Below, piece by piece: positions 56,225 through 64,000 of a stretch of 64,000 nucleotides of DNA (the first letter of the stretch is position 1; each line of letters begins with the position of its first letter). The DNA is from Anaerolineales bacterium. Lineage in GTDB: Bacteria > Chloroflexota > Anaerolineae > 4572-78 > J111. Made by a program: the position numbers and the translations under genes. The stretch is from positions 744,001 through 808,000 of the forward strand of contig JABTUW010000003.1 in the NCBI GenBank assembly GCA_015075185.1, given 5' to 3'. Under the pieces are notes generated by a model. The model was not told where the DNA came from. It ran no database searches and saw only the letters and a list, made by a program, of their open reading frames with translations.

Positions 56225-57662
56225 ATGCCTACCAGTTTAACCAATCCGTTTGGCCTGACGAACGCGCTTGATGCGTCCACCGGGCCAGGGCTTACTCCGA
56301 TAATATGTGGTATCGGTGGAGTCCCTCAAAAATCCAGCGATCCAGCTTGCTTTGCAGGAACGCTATCGCACCAACAGCCTCTACCGCGCCCTGGTGGCCA
56401 CCACGGTGGTGATGCGCAACCCCAACGGCTCGATCCCTGAGAGCATGACCGTCAAGGGCGTGTTCGACATGGAGCCGGGCGGGATCGAACCCATCGGGAT
56501 GCGCCAAATCTGGCTCAAGTCGAACTACACCGATGCGTTCAGCCAGTCCATTCGCTTCCAGCACTATGGCGATAAAGTCACGGCCCACAAGTATGACAGT
56601 GCCGTGCAAGCCTACCTCTACCGAGGTCAGGCCGGTCTGATCCCGATGGCCCGGACGATGCTCGGCCAGTCCGTCACCATCAACCTGGACATCCAGAGCC
56701 GTAACGCCTACCTGGCCGGCCCGCGGATGCACTTCTCTGACCCGACCAATGTTTCCAAGTTCGCCGACATCAGCCAAGCGACCAACAAAGGCAAATACAA
56801 CCTGGTCGAGAACCGGGACATCTGGATGGACCTGACCTACGAAGATGTGCCAATGGCTTCCAGCCCCCTCGGCAACAGCGTCGGGACCCTGCTGTGCGTG
56901 ACGACTCCGAGCGTGATCCGCGAGATCATCGAGCAGGTCCGGGCCATCGGCGGCCAGTGGATTGATGTGGTCAAATATGCCAACCCTGAAATGGCCCTGC
57001 GCTATGAAGTTGGCAGCTTCGATAATGTCCGCTTTGTCGCCGCTCGGCGCAACGTCCTGTGGAACAGCGGGACCATCACCGTCCAAATGGCGACCGCCGA
57101 ACCCTACACCGCCGCCGATGGCGCGACCGCGCAGTTGGTGGACGGGGTCTACCAGGTCGGCCAGCCGGCTCAATCCGGGGTCAAGAACTACGTCGAACTG
57201 GTCGGCGCTGGCGCTGGCGCGATCACCGACTTCAAGGTGAACGATATGGTCACCATCCACACCCGCAGCTTCGCCCAGGCTCCGGCTGACGGCAAAGGCG
57301 TCCTGAACGGGGTGGACTACCGCGAAGGCACGGCCAAACTGCGCCGGATCGTCGAGATTGACGTGGCTAACTCCCGCATCAGCTTCGATAAGCCCTTGTT
57401 CTACGAGTTCCCGCAGGGATCGCTGGTGACCAAGGCCGAGCACATTCACCCCTCGACCTACATCGCCGGGCCTGAAGGCGTCATCAACGCCGTGGCCGAA
57501 CCGATCAACTTTGTCGAGCCATCAGCCATTGACGACCTGCAAGCCATCTGGCGCTTCGCCTGGGACGGCTACTATCAGCAGCAAGTATACCGGCCCGAAG
57601 TATTCCGCACGATGTTCTCCGCTGGCCGGACCCCGCGCTGGGGCGTTGGAGTGAACCCCTAA
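56225..57662 (+). CDS. Major capsid protein (one frame break)
   Basis: About 478 residues, the start at 56225 (MPTSLTNPFGLTNALDAST) preceded by AAGGAG. After one break near 56300 the frame is open to the stop. The body is beta-rich with an N-terminal helix (NPAIQLALQERYRTNSLYRA), a spine-helix-like TPSVIREIIEQVRAIGGQW, and GSFDNVRFVAARRNVLW near residue 260. Size, position after scaffold and fold pattern support an HK97-type capsid protein, possibly near the N4-gp56 group. Confidence 0.75.
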
Positions 57663-57760
57663 GAAAGGATGAAATCAGAAGGATGAAGGCGGAAGAATAT
57701 TCTTTGGCCTCTGCGGGCCACTCCGCATTTCATCCTTCATCCTTCATCCTTCCGCTTACG
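57663..57760 (+). repeat. Inverted repeat of AAGGATGAAG units
   Basis: Tandem AAGGATGAA/GAAGGATGAAGG units face TTCATCCTTCATCCTTCATC units across 45 bp containing a GGCC-hairpin repeat, forming a long stem just before the next start codon. Its design resembles the repeat at 38129-38204. Confidence 0.6.
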
Positions 57761-58408
57761 ATGAGACGCTGGAAAGAGGTCGAACCGATCATCACCGCGC
57801 TTTTGAAGGATGAAATACCGGCGGGTTCTGAAAGAACTCGCCGGTATGATCCGGATGACCTGCGAACCTGGTGGAACAACGCCCAAATCCGGCTCTCCAC
57901 CATGAAGCCGCTGCACAAGCACCTGGTTTACACGGCTGAGGATAACAAGAGTGGGACCGACGAGGTGCAGGTGTCTTTGCCGGAGGATTTTTACCGGCCG
58001 CGCCTGGTGGTCCTGCCCAACAAGCAGCAGCTTCCCCGGCTGAGCATCGAGGAGAAGTTCTATAACCCGGCCGCGGTGGGCTACGCCATCTACGAGGGCA
58101 AAATGATCCTGCTCGGCGCGCAGCCGGCAACCTGGCTCATGGCCTATGACGCCTACTACCCGGCGATCAAGAACAACGACTCGCGGGTCGAGATTCCGGT
58201 CTGGGCCGACGAAGCCTGCGCGCTGTACGTGGGCATGCAGGCCATCACCCGCGAAATGGCCGCCGATGCGAGATACCGAAAATTCATCGGCAAACAAGAC
58301 GCCGGCAACCCAGCAATCGCCGTTCCTGCCGGTCGCCAAGTGGCTGGAGGACGCTTCAACGCCATCGTTGCCATGCACAGCGATGATGACGTGGACTTTC
58401 GCAAATGA
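57761..58408 (+). CDS. Head-tail connector-like protein
   Basis: 215 residues from the ATG at 57761 (MRRWKEVEPIITALLKDE). Helical N-terminus, then mixed alpha/beta with SLPEDFYRPRLVVLPNKQQL and AYDAYYPAIKNNDSRVEIPV. It is located directly after the capsid gene and overlaps the next start (ATGA), the usual place for adaptor or head-completion proteins. Family not recognised. Confidence 0.55.
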   Translation: MRRWKEVEPIITALLKDEIPAGSERTRRYDPDDLRTWWNNAQIRLSTMKPLHKHLVYTAEDNKSGTDEVQVSLPEDFYRPRLVVLPNKQQLPRLSIEEKFYNPAAVGYAIYEGKMILLGAQPATWLMAYDAYYPAIKNNDSRVEIPVWADEACALYVGMQAITREMAADARYRKFIGKQDAGNPAIAVPAGRQVAGGRFNAIVAMHSDDDVDFRK

Positions 58409-58978
58409 ATAATCTCAGCATCAACTTGATGCAAACCGTCGTGGATATCATCAAAGACCAGCAAAAGGGTCCGCCCAAGAAGGACCCGACCCGACTGCGG
58501 CTGGTCGAAATCGGCCCCAAGTCTGAGGACTTCGCCGACTCCGGCCTGTCCTGCTACATCGTGCCGAATGACCCCGACGATCCGGACGGCTGGCCGGATG
58601 AGGAGATCACCGCGCCGGGCCGGCGGTATAACGCCTACTCCGAGAAAGCGATGCTGGAGCTGGGCGGCGGCCACTACTTCAATCTGCGCTTCACGATCTT
58701 CTTCACCCTGTTCTACAACGACCTGGGCATCAGCCGGAAGAAGGCGTTTGAAGCGAGCCGGATCATGCTGGACCGCATCCAGCGAGCCATCTTTGAGGCC
58801 GGCCTGGTCCCAAATGGGCCGTTCGGCAAGCTCCAGCGGAGCGACGATCACGGCGTTCACCTGGTCCGCTCGATGAACGCGGTCAAGAAACGCCGCCTGA
58901 TCCCCGCCGGTTCCAGAGGATGAAACCTTTTACCGCGGCAAGATGTGGCTGCAATTTGAAGCCTACATGGAGGGCTAA
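58405..58978 (+). CDS. Head-tail or tail-completion protein (one frame break)
   Basis: About 190 residues, starting MNNLSINLMQTVVDIIKDQQ, beta-rich, with NLRFTIFFTLFYNDLGISRK. A break near 58915 separates the last 20 residues (FYRGKMWLQFEAYMEG), which read on smoothly. Position between connector and tail genes suggests a tail terminator or head-closure role. Confidence 0.55.
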
Positions 58979-58979
58979 A

Positions 58980-59867
58980 TTGGAATCTTATTTCCGCGCC
59001 AAACTCTATCGCCAACTGGATAAGCGCCAGGTCGCTTACAACCCGGTCGAGCCTGAGCCCTTTGACGTGGTGGATTTGACCCGCGACATCACCAACTCGA
59101 CCCGCATCTACCATAAGCGGACCGCCTGTGTGCGCGAGGCCCTGGAAGGCGCGTCGTTGATCGTGACCGACAGCCAGGCCCTGGCCCAAGCGGTGGCCCT
59201 GGCTTTGCCCAAGGCGATGGTGACCGCCATGCCCTTTGGCCCGGTTCGGGCCATCTCCCTTGGTTCCGGCCAGCCGCCGGTCATTGGGCTGCTCAACCAT
59301 ACCGGTGAGATGGAGCATAACAACCATTACGCCCTGAAGCTGCTTAAATCGCTCAAGCGGCCGCTGCTGGTTTACGGTGAAACGCTGCCCGGCCTTGATG
59401 TCGAAACGGTTGAAAACTTTGACCAGTTTGCCGTTGCCTGTGACATCCTGCTCCTGCCGAGCATGCCCGGCGTGATCAATTCGACGACGCTGCCGCTGTC
59501 CCTGATGGCCAGCAATACGGCGATCCTGGCTCACAATGCGCCTGGCTATTACGAGCTGTCAGCCGCGACCGGGGTGCAGCTCCTGCCCAATCAGGCCAAA
59601 GCCTGGCGCGAGCGCCTGGCCGCCCTGGAGTCCCAGCCGGCCAAGCTCAAGGCGATGCACGAGCGCAATAAAGCCTTTGCTACCCGCTTGAACCGGGAAA
59701 GCTACAGCCGGCTGGCCTATGTCGCCGATCAATTCGTAGCCCCGCCGCCGAGATTATCGGAGGATTGCGGCTGCGCCAAAAAAGCGAAGTCGGCCCCCAC
59801 CCAACCCAGTCCTGAGTTCAATCGATGGGCTAATCAAGATCAACTCATTTTAGAAAAGGAGTCTTAA
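58980..59867 (+). CDS. Glycosyltransferase-like protein in the structural module
   Basis: 295 residues from a TTG at 58980. The C-terminal half resembles the donor-binding Rossmann domain of GT-B glycosyltransferases: RPLLVYGETLPG, then ACDILLLPSMPGVINSTTLP and ASNTAILAHNAPGYYELS, where family-4 enzymes have the E-G-x-P-x-x-x-E type site; here the first Glu is replaced by a Thr-rich turn. The N-terminal part is short. It overlaps no neighbour but sits within the head-tail operon, so it may modify virion proteins. Confidence 0.5.
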   Translation: MESYFRAKLYRQLDKRQVAYNPVEPEPFDVVDLTRDITNSTRIYHKRTACVREALEGASLIVTDSQALAQAVALALPKAMVTAMPFGPVRAISLGSGQPPVIGLLNHTGEMEHNNHYALKLLKSLKRPLLVYGETLPGLDVETVENFDQFAVACDILLLPSMPGVINSTTLPLSLMASNTAILAHNAPGYYELSAATGVQLLPNQAKAWRERLAALESQPAKLKAMHERNKAFATRLNRESYSRLAYVADQFVAPPPRLSEDCGCAKKAKSAPTQPSPEFNRWANQDQLILEKES

Positions 59868-59870
59868 ACT

Positions 59871-60982
59871 ATGTCTATAACCAGTCAGTCCGGAATATTT
59901 GGATTAAGTTTCCAAATCAACGGTCTAAAGGGCGGTGCGGCCAGTACCCTTTGGCATCGCTATAAAACCCTGGCCGCCAACCTTGGCCCGATCATCAACG
60001 AGCAGATGTCTCGCCCCGAAATGGGCGGCAACAACAATCCGACCGGGCTGTACTCTGTCCAGCGCCGGCTACGGCGGCTCGGTTAGCTTCCAGCCTCGTC
60101 TGGAAGGTGACTTTGGCTGGATCTTCCTGGCGGCGACCGGCGCTTGTGCCTCCGTTCCCGACACCCCTGGTGCTGGGGTCAATCAGCACACCTTCAGCCA
60201 GGCGCTGGCCGCTGCCGGCGGTTCCAAATTCCTGCCCTTCATCCAGGCCCGGCGCTACATCCCCGGCGCGACCGCTGCCGCCGCTATCGGCGACATGGGC
60301 ATTGATTGCGTCCTGAGCGCCCTGAGCCTCTCCCTGGCCCCCGGCCAGCCGGTCCAGGCGGAAATGTCCATCCAGGGCCGCGAACCAAGACTGACCACGA
60401 CCGGCGCGCCGGCCAGCGGTTGGACCTGGGCCGACATCGCCGAAGATTTCGACAGCGTGCCGATGCCGATGAAAGCGGGCGGGCTGACCATCGCCGATCT
60501 GAACGGCGGCAATCCGCTGCCTCTGAGCGGCGCGAGGGTCACGCTGCAAAACAACACCTCCCCCTGATGAGGAAGCGGTCATCAACAGCTACTACGCCGA
60601 GGATTTCACACCCAAGATGCGGACCCTGACCTTCGAGGCGACCTACAAGTGGAAAGACGCCGAGCTGTACCGCTACGCCTACAACGGCGGCAACCTGACC
60701 AGCGCGGTGATCAATCCCTGCCTGAGCTTCAAGAACACGGTCCTGACCGTCGAATCGCCCTGCAACATTGACCCAGGCACGATTGACTTCCCCTGGAAAC
60801 TCCAGGTAGTTGCCCCCAACGTGCGCTGGCGTATGCAGGGGCCGCCCCAGTTGGCCGGCGATGAACTGATCCAGCTTGGCCTGGTGGGTACGGCCATCGA
60901 AGCCGACAGCGGTGATCCGGAAGATTACTTCCAGTTCATTCTCGACAACGAAGTGGCTGCCTATGCTATCCCATCTGCTTAA
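59871..60982 (+). CDS. Major tail (tube) protein, frame breaks
   Basis: About 370 residues over three pieces. Beta-rich: SSAGYGGSVSFQPRLEGDFG, a central EMSIQGREPRLTTTGAPASG, and MRTLTFEATYKWKDAELYRY toward the C-terminus. It has the strand-rich, low-Cys composition of tail tube proteins and precedes the tail assembly chaperone genes, the usual order in siphoviruses and myoviruses. Breaks lie near 60050 and 60565. Confidence 0.65.
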
Positions 60983-61109
60983 GCACCTGGTTTGGCTGAT
61001 CAAGTTCTATCACTGGATTTATATCAACGTGTGGTTGCGCTGGCGCGGCTACCGGCCCGTTCCGGCGGTTGAGTACGTCCGGCTGATGGAACGGGAAGTG
61101 AAAAAGTAA
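60963..61109 (+). CDS. Small amphipathic protein
   Basis: 48 residues, overlapping the tail gene by 20 bp. MLSHLLKHLVWLIKFYHWIY is hydrophobic and aromatic, followed by a basic tail. Could be a small membrane-active protein; function unknown. Confidence 0.45.
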   Translation: MLSHLLKHLVWLIKFYHWIYINVWLRWRGYRPVPAVEYVRLMEREVKK

Positions 61110-61112
61110 CCT

Positions 61113-61132
61113 TTTTCCCCAATTGGGGAAAA
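61113..61132. repeat. Backbone palindrome copy 8
   Basis: TTTTCCCCAATTGGGGAAAA, a perfect 20-bp palindrome 93 bp upstream of the tail chaperone start. Confidence 0.9.
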
Positions 61133-61224
61133 GTCCTTAATTTTCAAACCCTTTAGTGATTTGATGGAGGGCGACAGGGATTTCCTGTCGCCCTTTGATT
61201 TCACTCACGAAAGGATTTGAAACA

Positions 61225-61719
61225 ATGCCCAAGTTAATCACTCCGACCGAAAAAGAGTTCAGCCTGACCGTAGACTCGCATTACGCTGAGCGCCAGGTCA
61301 CCGCCGACGATCCCATCGTTGTATTCTTCAAACAGGCCACGGAGGCCACCAATCTGCGCCGGCAGGAGTACCTGGCCAGGCCGATCAAACGAATGTGGGA
61401 AAAAGACAACGACGGCGGCGACCAGTACCGCGAGGAATTTCAACTCACATCTTTCGGCAAGCGCATGGCCGTGGACGTGTTTTTGACCATGACTTCCTGC
61501 AACATCACCGACGAAGCGGGCCGGCCTGTGTTCACCGGCAAAGAACAGACCTTCGAGGCGTTCCTGACCAAGTGGGGCCGCTTGTGGTCCGAATGGGCCG
61601 AGGTCATCTATGGCGCGTGCCTGAAAGTTAACCCGGCCTGGGGGTTCGGCGGGATTGACGAAAACGACGACGACGAACCCCTGACCTTGGGGGAAGAAGA
61701 TGCCGCCGTGGCGGCGTAA
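61225..61719 (+). CDS. Tail assembly chaperone-like protein
   Basis: 164 residues from the ATG at 61225. MPKLITPTEKEFSLTVDSHY, a helical EAFLTKWGRLWSEWAEVIYG and an acidic end (DENDDDEPLTLGEEDAAVAA). Size, acidity and position between tail tube and the expected tape measure fit the G-type chaperone. The next frame continues in -1 register without an obvious start. Confidence 0.6.
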   Translation: MPKLITPTEKEFSLTVDSHYAERQVTADDPIVVFFKQATEATNLRRQEYLARPIKRMWEKDNDGGDQYREEFQLTSFGKRMAVDVFLTMTSCNITDEAGRPVFTGKEQTFEAFLTKWGRLWSEWAEVIYGACLKVNPAWGFGGIDENDDDEPLTLGEEDAAVAA

Positions 61720-62030
61720 CCATCCACGCGGAATTTAACCAAAAGCTGAGAGAATTTAGGGACCAGGTGAAGGCCCTGGAGCGCACCAGCGCTCCGGAGG
61801 TGCGCCAGGGCCTGCCGGTCCCCTATGAAATGGTGCTGTACTACGAGTGCGAGCGGCGGCGCGTATTGCCCTTTCCCGGCGCATGGCTGGACCAGCCGCA
61901 TATTCTCCTGATGTGCTTCCGCATCATCGAGGATGAAGCGAGCCAGGCTGAAGCCGAGCGGCGCAAGCTGGCCGAGATCAACCGCCAGCAGGCCGAGATG
62001 TTCGCCAAACAAGAAGGGACAGCCCGCTGA
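61719..62030 (+). CDS. Second tail chaperone frame (GT-like extension)
   Basis: The frame -1 relative to the upstream gene is open from the end of that gene: GGVTIHAEFNQKLREFRDQV, then YEMVLYYECERRRVLPFPGA and a helical tail ending in EGTAR. No good Shine-Dalgarno or start precedes it. In many tailed phages this second frame is made as a fusion by -1 slippage; TTGGGGGAAGAAG at 61687-61699 is a candidate slip region. A sequencing indel is the alternative. Confidence 0.5.
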   Translation, partial: TIHAEFNQKLREFRDQVKALERTSAPEVRQGLPVPYEMVLYYECERRRVLPFPGAWLDQPHILLMCFRIIEDEASQAEAERRKLAEINRQQAEMFAKQEGTAR

Positions 62031-62037
62031 GTGAGGG

Positions 62038-62287
62038 TCAGCCCGGCGCTGGTAAACCGCCCGGCTGGTACATTGAGGACGGATCGCTGGCCGGTGTGGG
62101 GATGGCAGCGGTGGCGGAACTGGTGAACCCAGCGCCCGCCGATGTGCCATGTCCCCATGTACTGCCAGCGTTCGCCGCTGCGTTCATCGAGCGCGTCCGG
62201 CCCGCCGGGGAGCAAGTGCCAGGCTCGTTCCAGGTCTGGCTGGCCGGCTTTGAGAAACTTGTGTGGTTTTGATTGGTAAAGATACAT
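62038..62287 (-). pseudogene. Hypothetical protein, frameshifted
   Basis: About 83 residues leftward: MYLYQSKPHKFLKAGQPDLE, RWQYMGTWHIGGRWVHQF, then after one break a Pro/Ala-rich end. AGGAG Shine-Dalgarno. It converges with the tail genes and belongs to the leftward insertion. Confidence 0.45.
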
Positions 62288-62367
62288 GTTGTGGCTCCTG
62301 GAAAGAAATAAAAAAGCCCCTGAAAATTCAGAGGACTTTGATCCCACCTGGAAAGTTGTGGTGGATT

Positions 62368-62610
62368 TTATAGGGAGTCCGGGTCGAGATCCCTCGTCCG
62401 TCCCGCTCGCCGTTCGGCCCGTGCTTCATCAGCCAGGCGAACCAACATATCAGGCGATTTGGCAAATAATTCGTCCCAGCGCCGTTCGGCGTCAGCCTCT
62501 TCTAACACAGCCAGGATTTCCTGCCACACTGCCAGGTCCAGCACCACTTTTTCATTCCCCTTGGCGTCTACTACCACCTCAGCCGTTTTGACTAATTCGG
62601 TTAAACGCAT
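62368..62610 (-). CDS. Putative antitoxin-like protein
   Basis: 80 residues: MRLTELVKTAEVVVDAKGNE, then a helix VLDLAVWQEILAVLEEADAE and an Arg-rich tail. The short strand plus helix layout recalls Phd-like antitoxins, and it directly follows HicA. It may be a third component or a separate orphan antitoxin. Family uncertain. Confidence 0.45.
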   Translation of the reverse strand: MRLTELVKTAEVVVDAKGNEKVVLDLAVWQEILAVLEEADAERRWDELFAKSPDMLVRLADEARAERRAGRTRDLDPDSL

Positions 62611-62637
62611 CCCCTGCTCCTTTGCTCAAAAAATTTC

Positions 62638-62848
62638 TCATTTGATCGGCCCAAATTCTCTCGACTGATCCCCAATTGCCGGATAATCGCTCGTATTGTG
62701 CCTGGCTTCAAATCCTTGTGACCCCAATTGTTAATCACCGTTTCCATATCGGTGGCCGGGTTGTACCACATTTGATGGCTCCTTTTCCGGCTCGTAGTTC
62801 TCGACAGCCTAACTCCCTTAATCGCCGGGCCAGTTGTTGATACCTCAT
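62638..62848 (-). CDS. hicA: HicA-type toxin (frame breaks)
   Basis: About 70 residues: MRYQQLARRLRELGCRELRA, then GKGSHQMWYNPATDMETVIN, then KDLKPGTIRAIIRQLGIS. This is the double-stranded RNA-binding-like fold of HicA with the catalytic His in GSH. Two single-base breaks lie near 62775 and 62660. The start overlaps the hicB stop as ATGA. HicA cleaves mRNA. Confidence 0.85.
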
Positions 62849-63088
62849 AGGCCACCAATAATTCAGCCGATTGACTGGGCCGGGCTGCCGCAAAGCTGGC
62901 GGCGGTTGTTTGCCTAATTCAGCCCACCCCTCAAACAAAACTTCCAACGCCTCTTGAACATTATGCAAAATTTCCTCCGGGGTACTGCCTTCTGTAACCA
63001 GACCAGGAACATCAGGACTGGTTACGGTATAAACCTTGTCCGGGCCGGGATTTAGCTCTAATTCTAAGCGGATTTTGTACAATTCCAC
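62845..63088 (-). CDS. hicB: HicB-type antitoxin (one frame break at the end)
   Basis: About 81 residues: strand VYTVTSPDVPGLVTEGSTPE and helix ILHNVQEALEVLFEGWAELG are the partial RNase H-like fold of HicB; the expected IIGGL end is seen after one base is corrected near 62860. Gene order hicB-hicA is the less common one but known. Confidence 0.85.
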
Positions 63089-63304
63089 AGCTCAATACCT
63101 CATTTCTTTCAAGTGAGTTTATAAAAACCGCCGCTGCTGTTAAGTGTAGCATAAAAGTCTGGCTTTTGAAAACGTAAACTCCCTGGCGAACCGGGGAGCT
63201 TCTTTATTATTTCCATCTGGAAAATCGTGGCTTTTCAGCCTTTTTTGTGGTTTGCTGGAAATTGGGTGAACTGCGCCCAAGACTCTTTCCGACAGGATTT
63301 GATT
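63089..63304. other. Intergenic, divergent start region
   Basis: It contains a hairpin with arms CTCCCTGG/CCGGGGAG near 63179-63199 and the Shine-Dalgarno of the rightward gene. No gene supported. Confidence 0.4.
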
Positions 63305-63535
63305 GTGCCGACCCTCAAAGATTGGCTCGTAACCGACTCCGATACGCCCCCACCCTTCCCCCTGGACGCCGAAGATGTCACCGTGGACCGGCGGCAGATG
63401 CGCTCGCTCCTGTCCAGCCAAATTGCCCCCGCCGCGCCGCAGGAGCTGACCTCGGGCCAGGTCGCCCGTGCCGTCCAGCGCAGTGTCAACAATCCCCGCC
63501 AGATTTACCAGCTCATCAAGCAGGGGTTCCCTTGA
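63305..63535 (+). CDS. Small hypothetical phage protein
   Basis: 76 residues from a GTG at 63305 with an AGGA Shine-Dalgarno. MPTLKDWLVTDSDTPPPFPL, then a helical RRQMRSLLSSQI and a second helix with NNPRQIYQLIKQGFP. The stop overlaps the next ATG. No family recognised. Confidence 0.55.
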   Translation: MPTLKDWLVTDSDTPPPFPLDAEDVTVDRRQMRSLLSSQIAPAAPQELTSGQVARAVQRSVNNPRQIYQLIKQGFP

Positions 63536-64000
63536 TGCGTGTGACTAACGCGACAGGGATGAATCCGGAGACGGTGCGCGGCATTTATCAACGCGAGGAG
63601 GCGGTCCGCCCTGCAGCGCCAGGGATTGAGCTTCGCCGAGATCGCCCAGAAGCTGGGTGTCTCCGAGGCTGAGGCGCGGATGACCTTCGCCCGCGGCCAC
63701 GTCCTGAAGTACGGCGCGAACCCGGCGGTGCAGTACGGGCTGAAGGAGGGCCGGGCTTTTACTCCGGGGTCTTTGAGCAGCCCACCTTCAGCCACGACGC
63801 CAACCGCAACGCCCGACCCTGACCAAGATCCTGACTGACTTGCAGCAGGAGCTGGGGCCGAAGGGCTTCACCCTGGAAACGACCTTTGAAGCGGATGACG
63901 ATGGGCGGCCGGCACGTGATCAAGGTCAAGCGCGGCGCGGAAACCGTGGGCCAGCCCTTCCGGCTGACGGCCACCCCGAACGGCGTTCCCCTGATCAACA
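63535..64000 (+). pseudogene. HTH-containing phage protein, frameshifted and cut by the window edge
   Basis: MRVTNATGMNPETVRGIYQR, then after a break near 63610 a helix-turn-helix-like LSFAEIAQKLGVSEAEARMT, then FARGHVLKYGANPAVQYGLK. After another break near 63760 it continues with LTKILTDLQQELGPKGFTLE and FRLTATPNGVPLIN to the edge. Continues beyond the window. Family unknown. Confidence 0.5.

Noticed and set aside
56292..57449. Long open frame antisense to the capsid gene
   Set aside because: It lacks a ribosome-binding site and any family pattern, and it mirrors the codon structure of the capsid gene; high GC at third positions commonly opens such antisense frames.
9173..61132. The palindrome read as a conserved peptide FPNWG
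   Set aside because: Most copies lie between genes, and the peptide appears only where a frame happens to run through the repeat; conservation is at the DNA level.
1..64000. Stop-codon reassignment in the phage
   Set aside because: Breaks are frame changes, not in-frame TAG, TGA or TAA codons; all three stops are used normally at gene ends.
1..64000. tRNA genes and CRISPR arrays
   Set aside because: No cloverleaf with a T-arm motif and no regularly spaced direct repeats were found by reading both strands. A tRNAscan or CRISPR search was not possible here.

Overview
The window is most likely the genome, or integrated copy, of a tailed DNA phage or phage-derived element. It is loaded with defence, toxin-antitoxin, signalling and gene-cassette cargo. 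The host may be a member of the Chloroflexota: the base composition is moderately GC-rich, cargo proteins have Thr/Pro-rich periplasmic linkers, and small monooxygenase-fold proteins, BrnTA and HicAB are present. This host call is an inference of modest confidence. Many genes are interrupted by single-base frame changes with the rest of the frame intact, often at short homopolymers. Much of this probably reflects uncorrected sequencing indels rather than true decay, so several entries labelled pseudogene may be intact in the real molecule.

Layout. 1-6.7 kb is accessory DNA: the end of an IS21 element, a J-domain gene next to it, a broken NACHT (STAND) NTPase, a TPR-like gene disrupted by a DDE insertion sequence, and a small effector-associated-domain-like protein. 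Together these look like a damaged NLR-like immune locus. 6.98-24.3 kb is a leftward early module: a RecA-fold NTPase of Sak4 type, RadC, HNH protein, phage Dam methylase, DnaB-like helicase, RusA resolvase and a very large methylase-helicase resembling DarB-type antirestriction proteins. One rightward HTH gene at 17.95 kb sits inside it. 24.6-26.1 kb is rightward and holds an unknown protein, a membrane coiled-coil protein and a response regulator. 26.15-29.1 kb is a leftward array of two gene cassettes with attC-like sites, one holding an IS630 element. 29.4-38.1 kb is leftward again (SSB, RNase H, a large possible polymerase-like protein, DUF4326, a methyltransferase and several zinc-ribbon microproteins).

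38.2-40.9 kb begins the rightward late module, ending with the large terminase. About 12.7 kb of cargo (41.0-53.6 kb) then separates terminase from portal: BrnTA, two more attC cassettes in the opposite orientation, a hybrid histidine kinase, an MmeI-like restriction-methylation enzyme, small alpha/beta-barrel proteins and a VapC-type toxin-antitoxin pair. 53.7-62.0 kb is the head-tail module (portal, scaffold, capsid, connector proteins, a glycosyltransferase-like gene, tail tube, tail chaperone pair). 62.0-63.1 kb is a leftward insertion with HicAB, and 63.3-64.0 kb resumes rightward.

Three repeat systems tie the backbone together. A 16-20 bp palindrome (core TTCCCCAATTGGGGAA) occurs eight times, always in backbone DNA shortly upstream of a gene and never in cargo. 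A T-rich motif recurs upstream of leftward genes between 29.9 and 37.3 kb. A ~115-nt putative structured RNA with its own promoter and terminator occurs twice in opposite orientation, at 6.8 and 45.1 kb, facing outward from the 38 kb between them.
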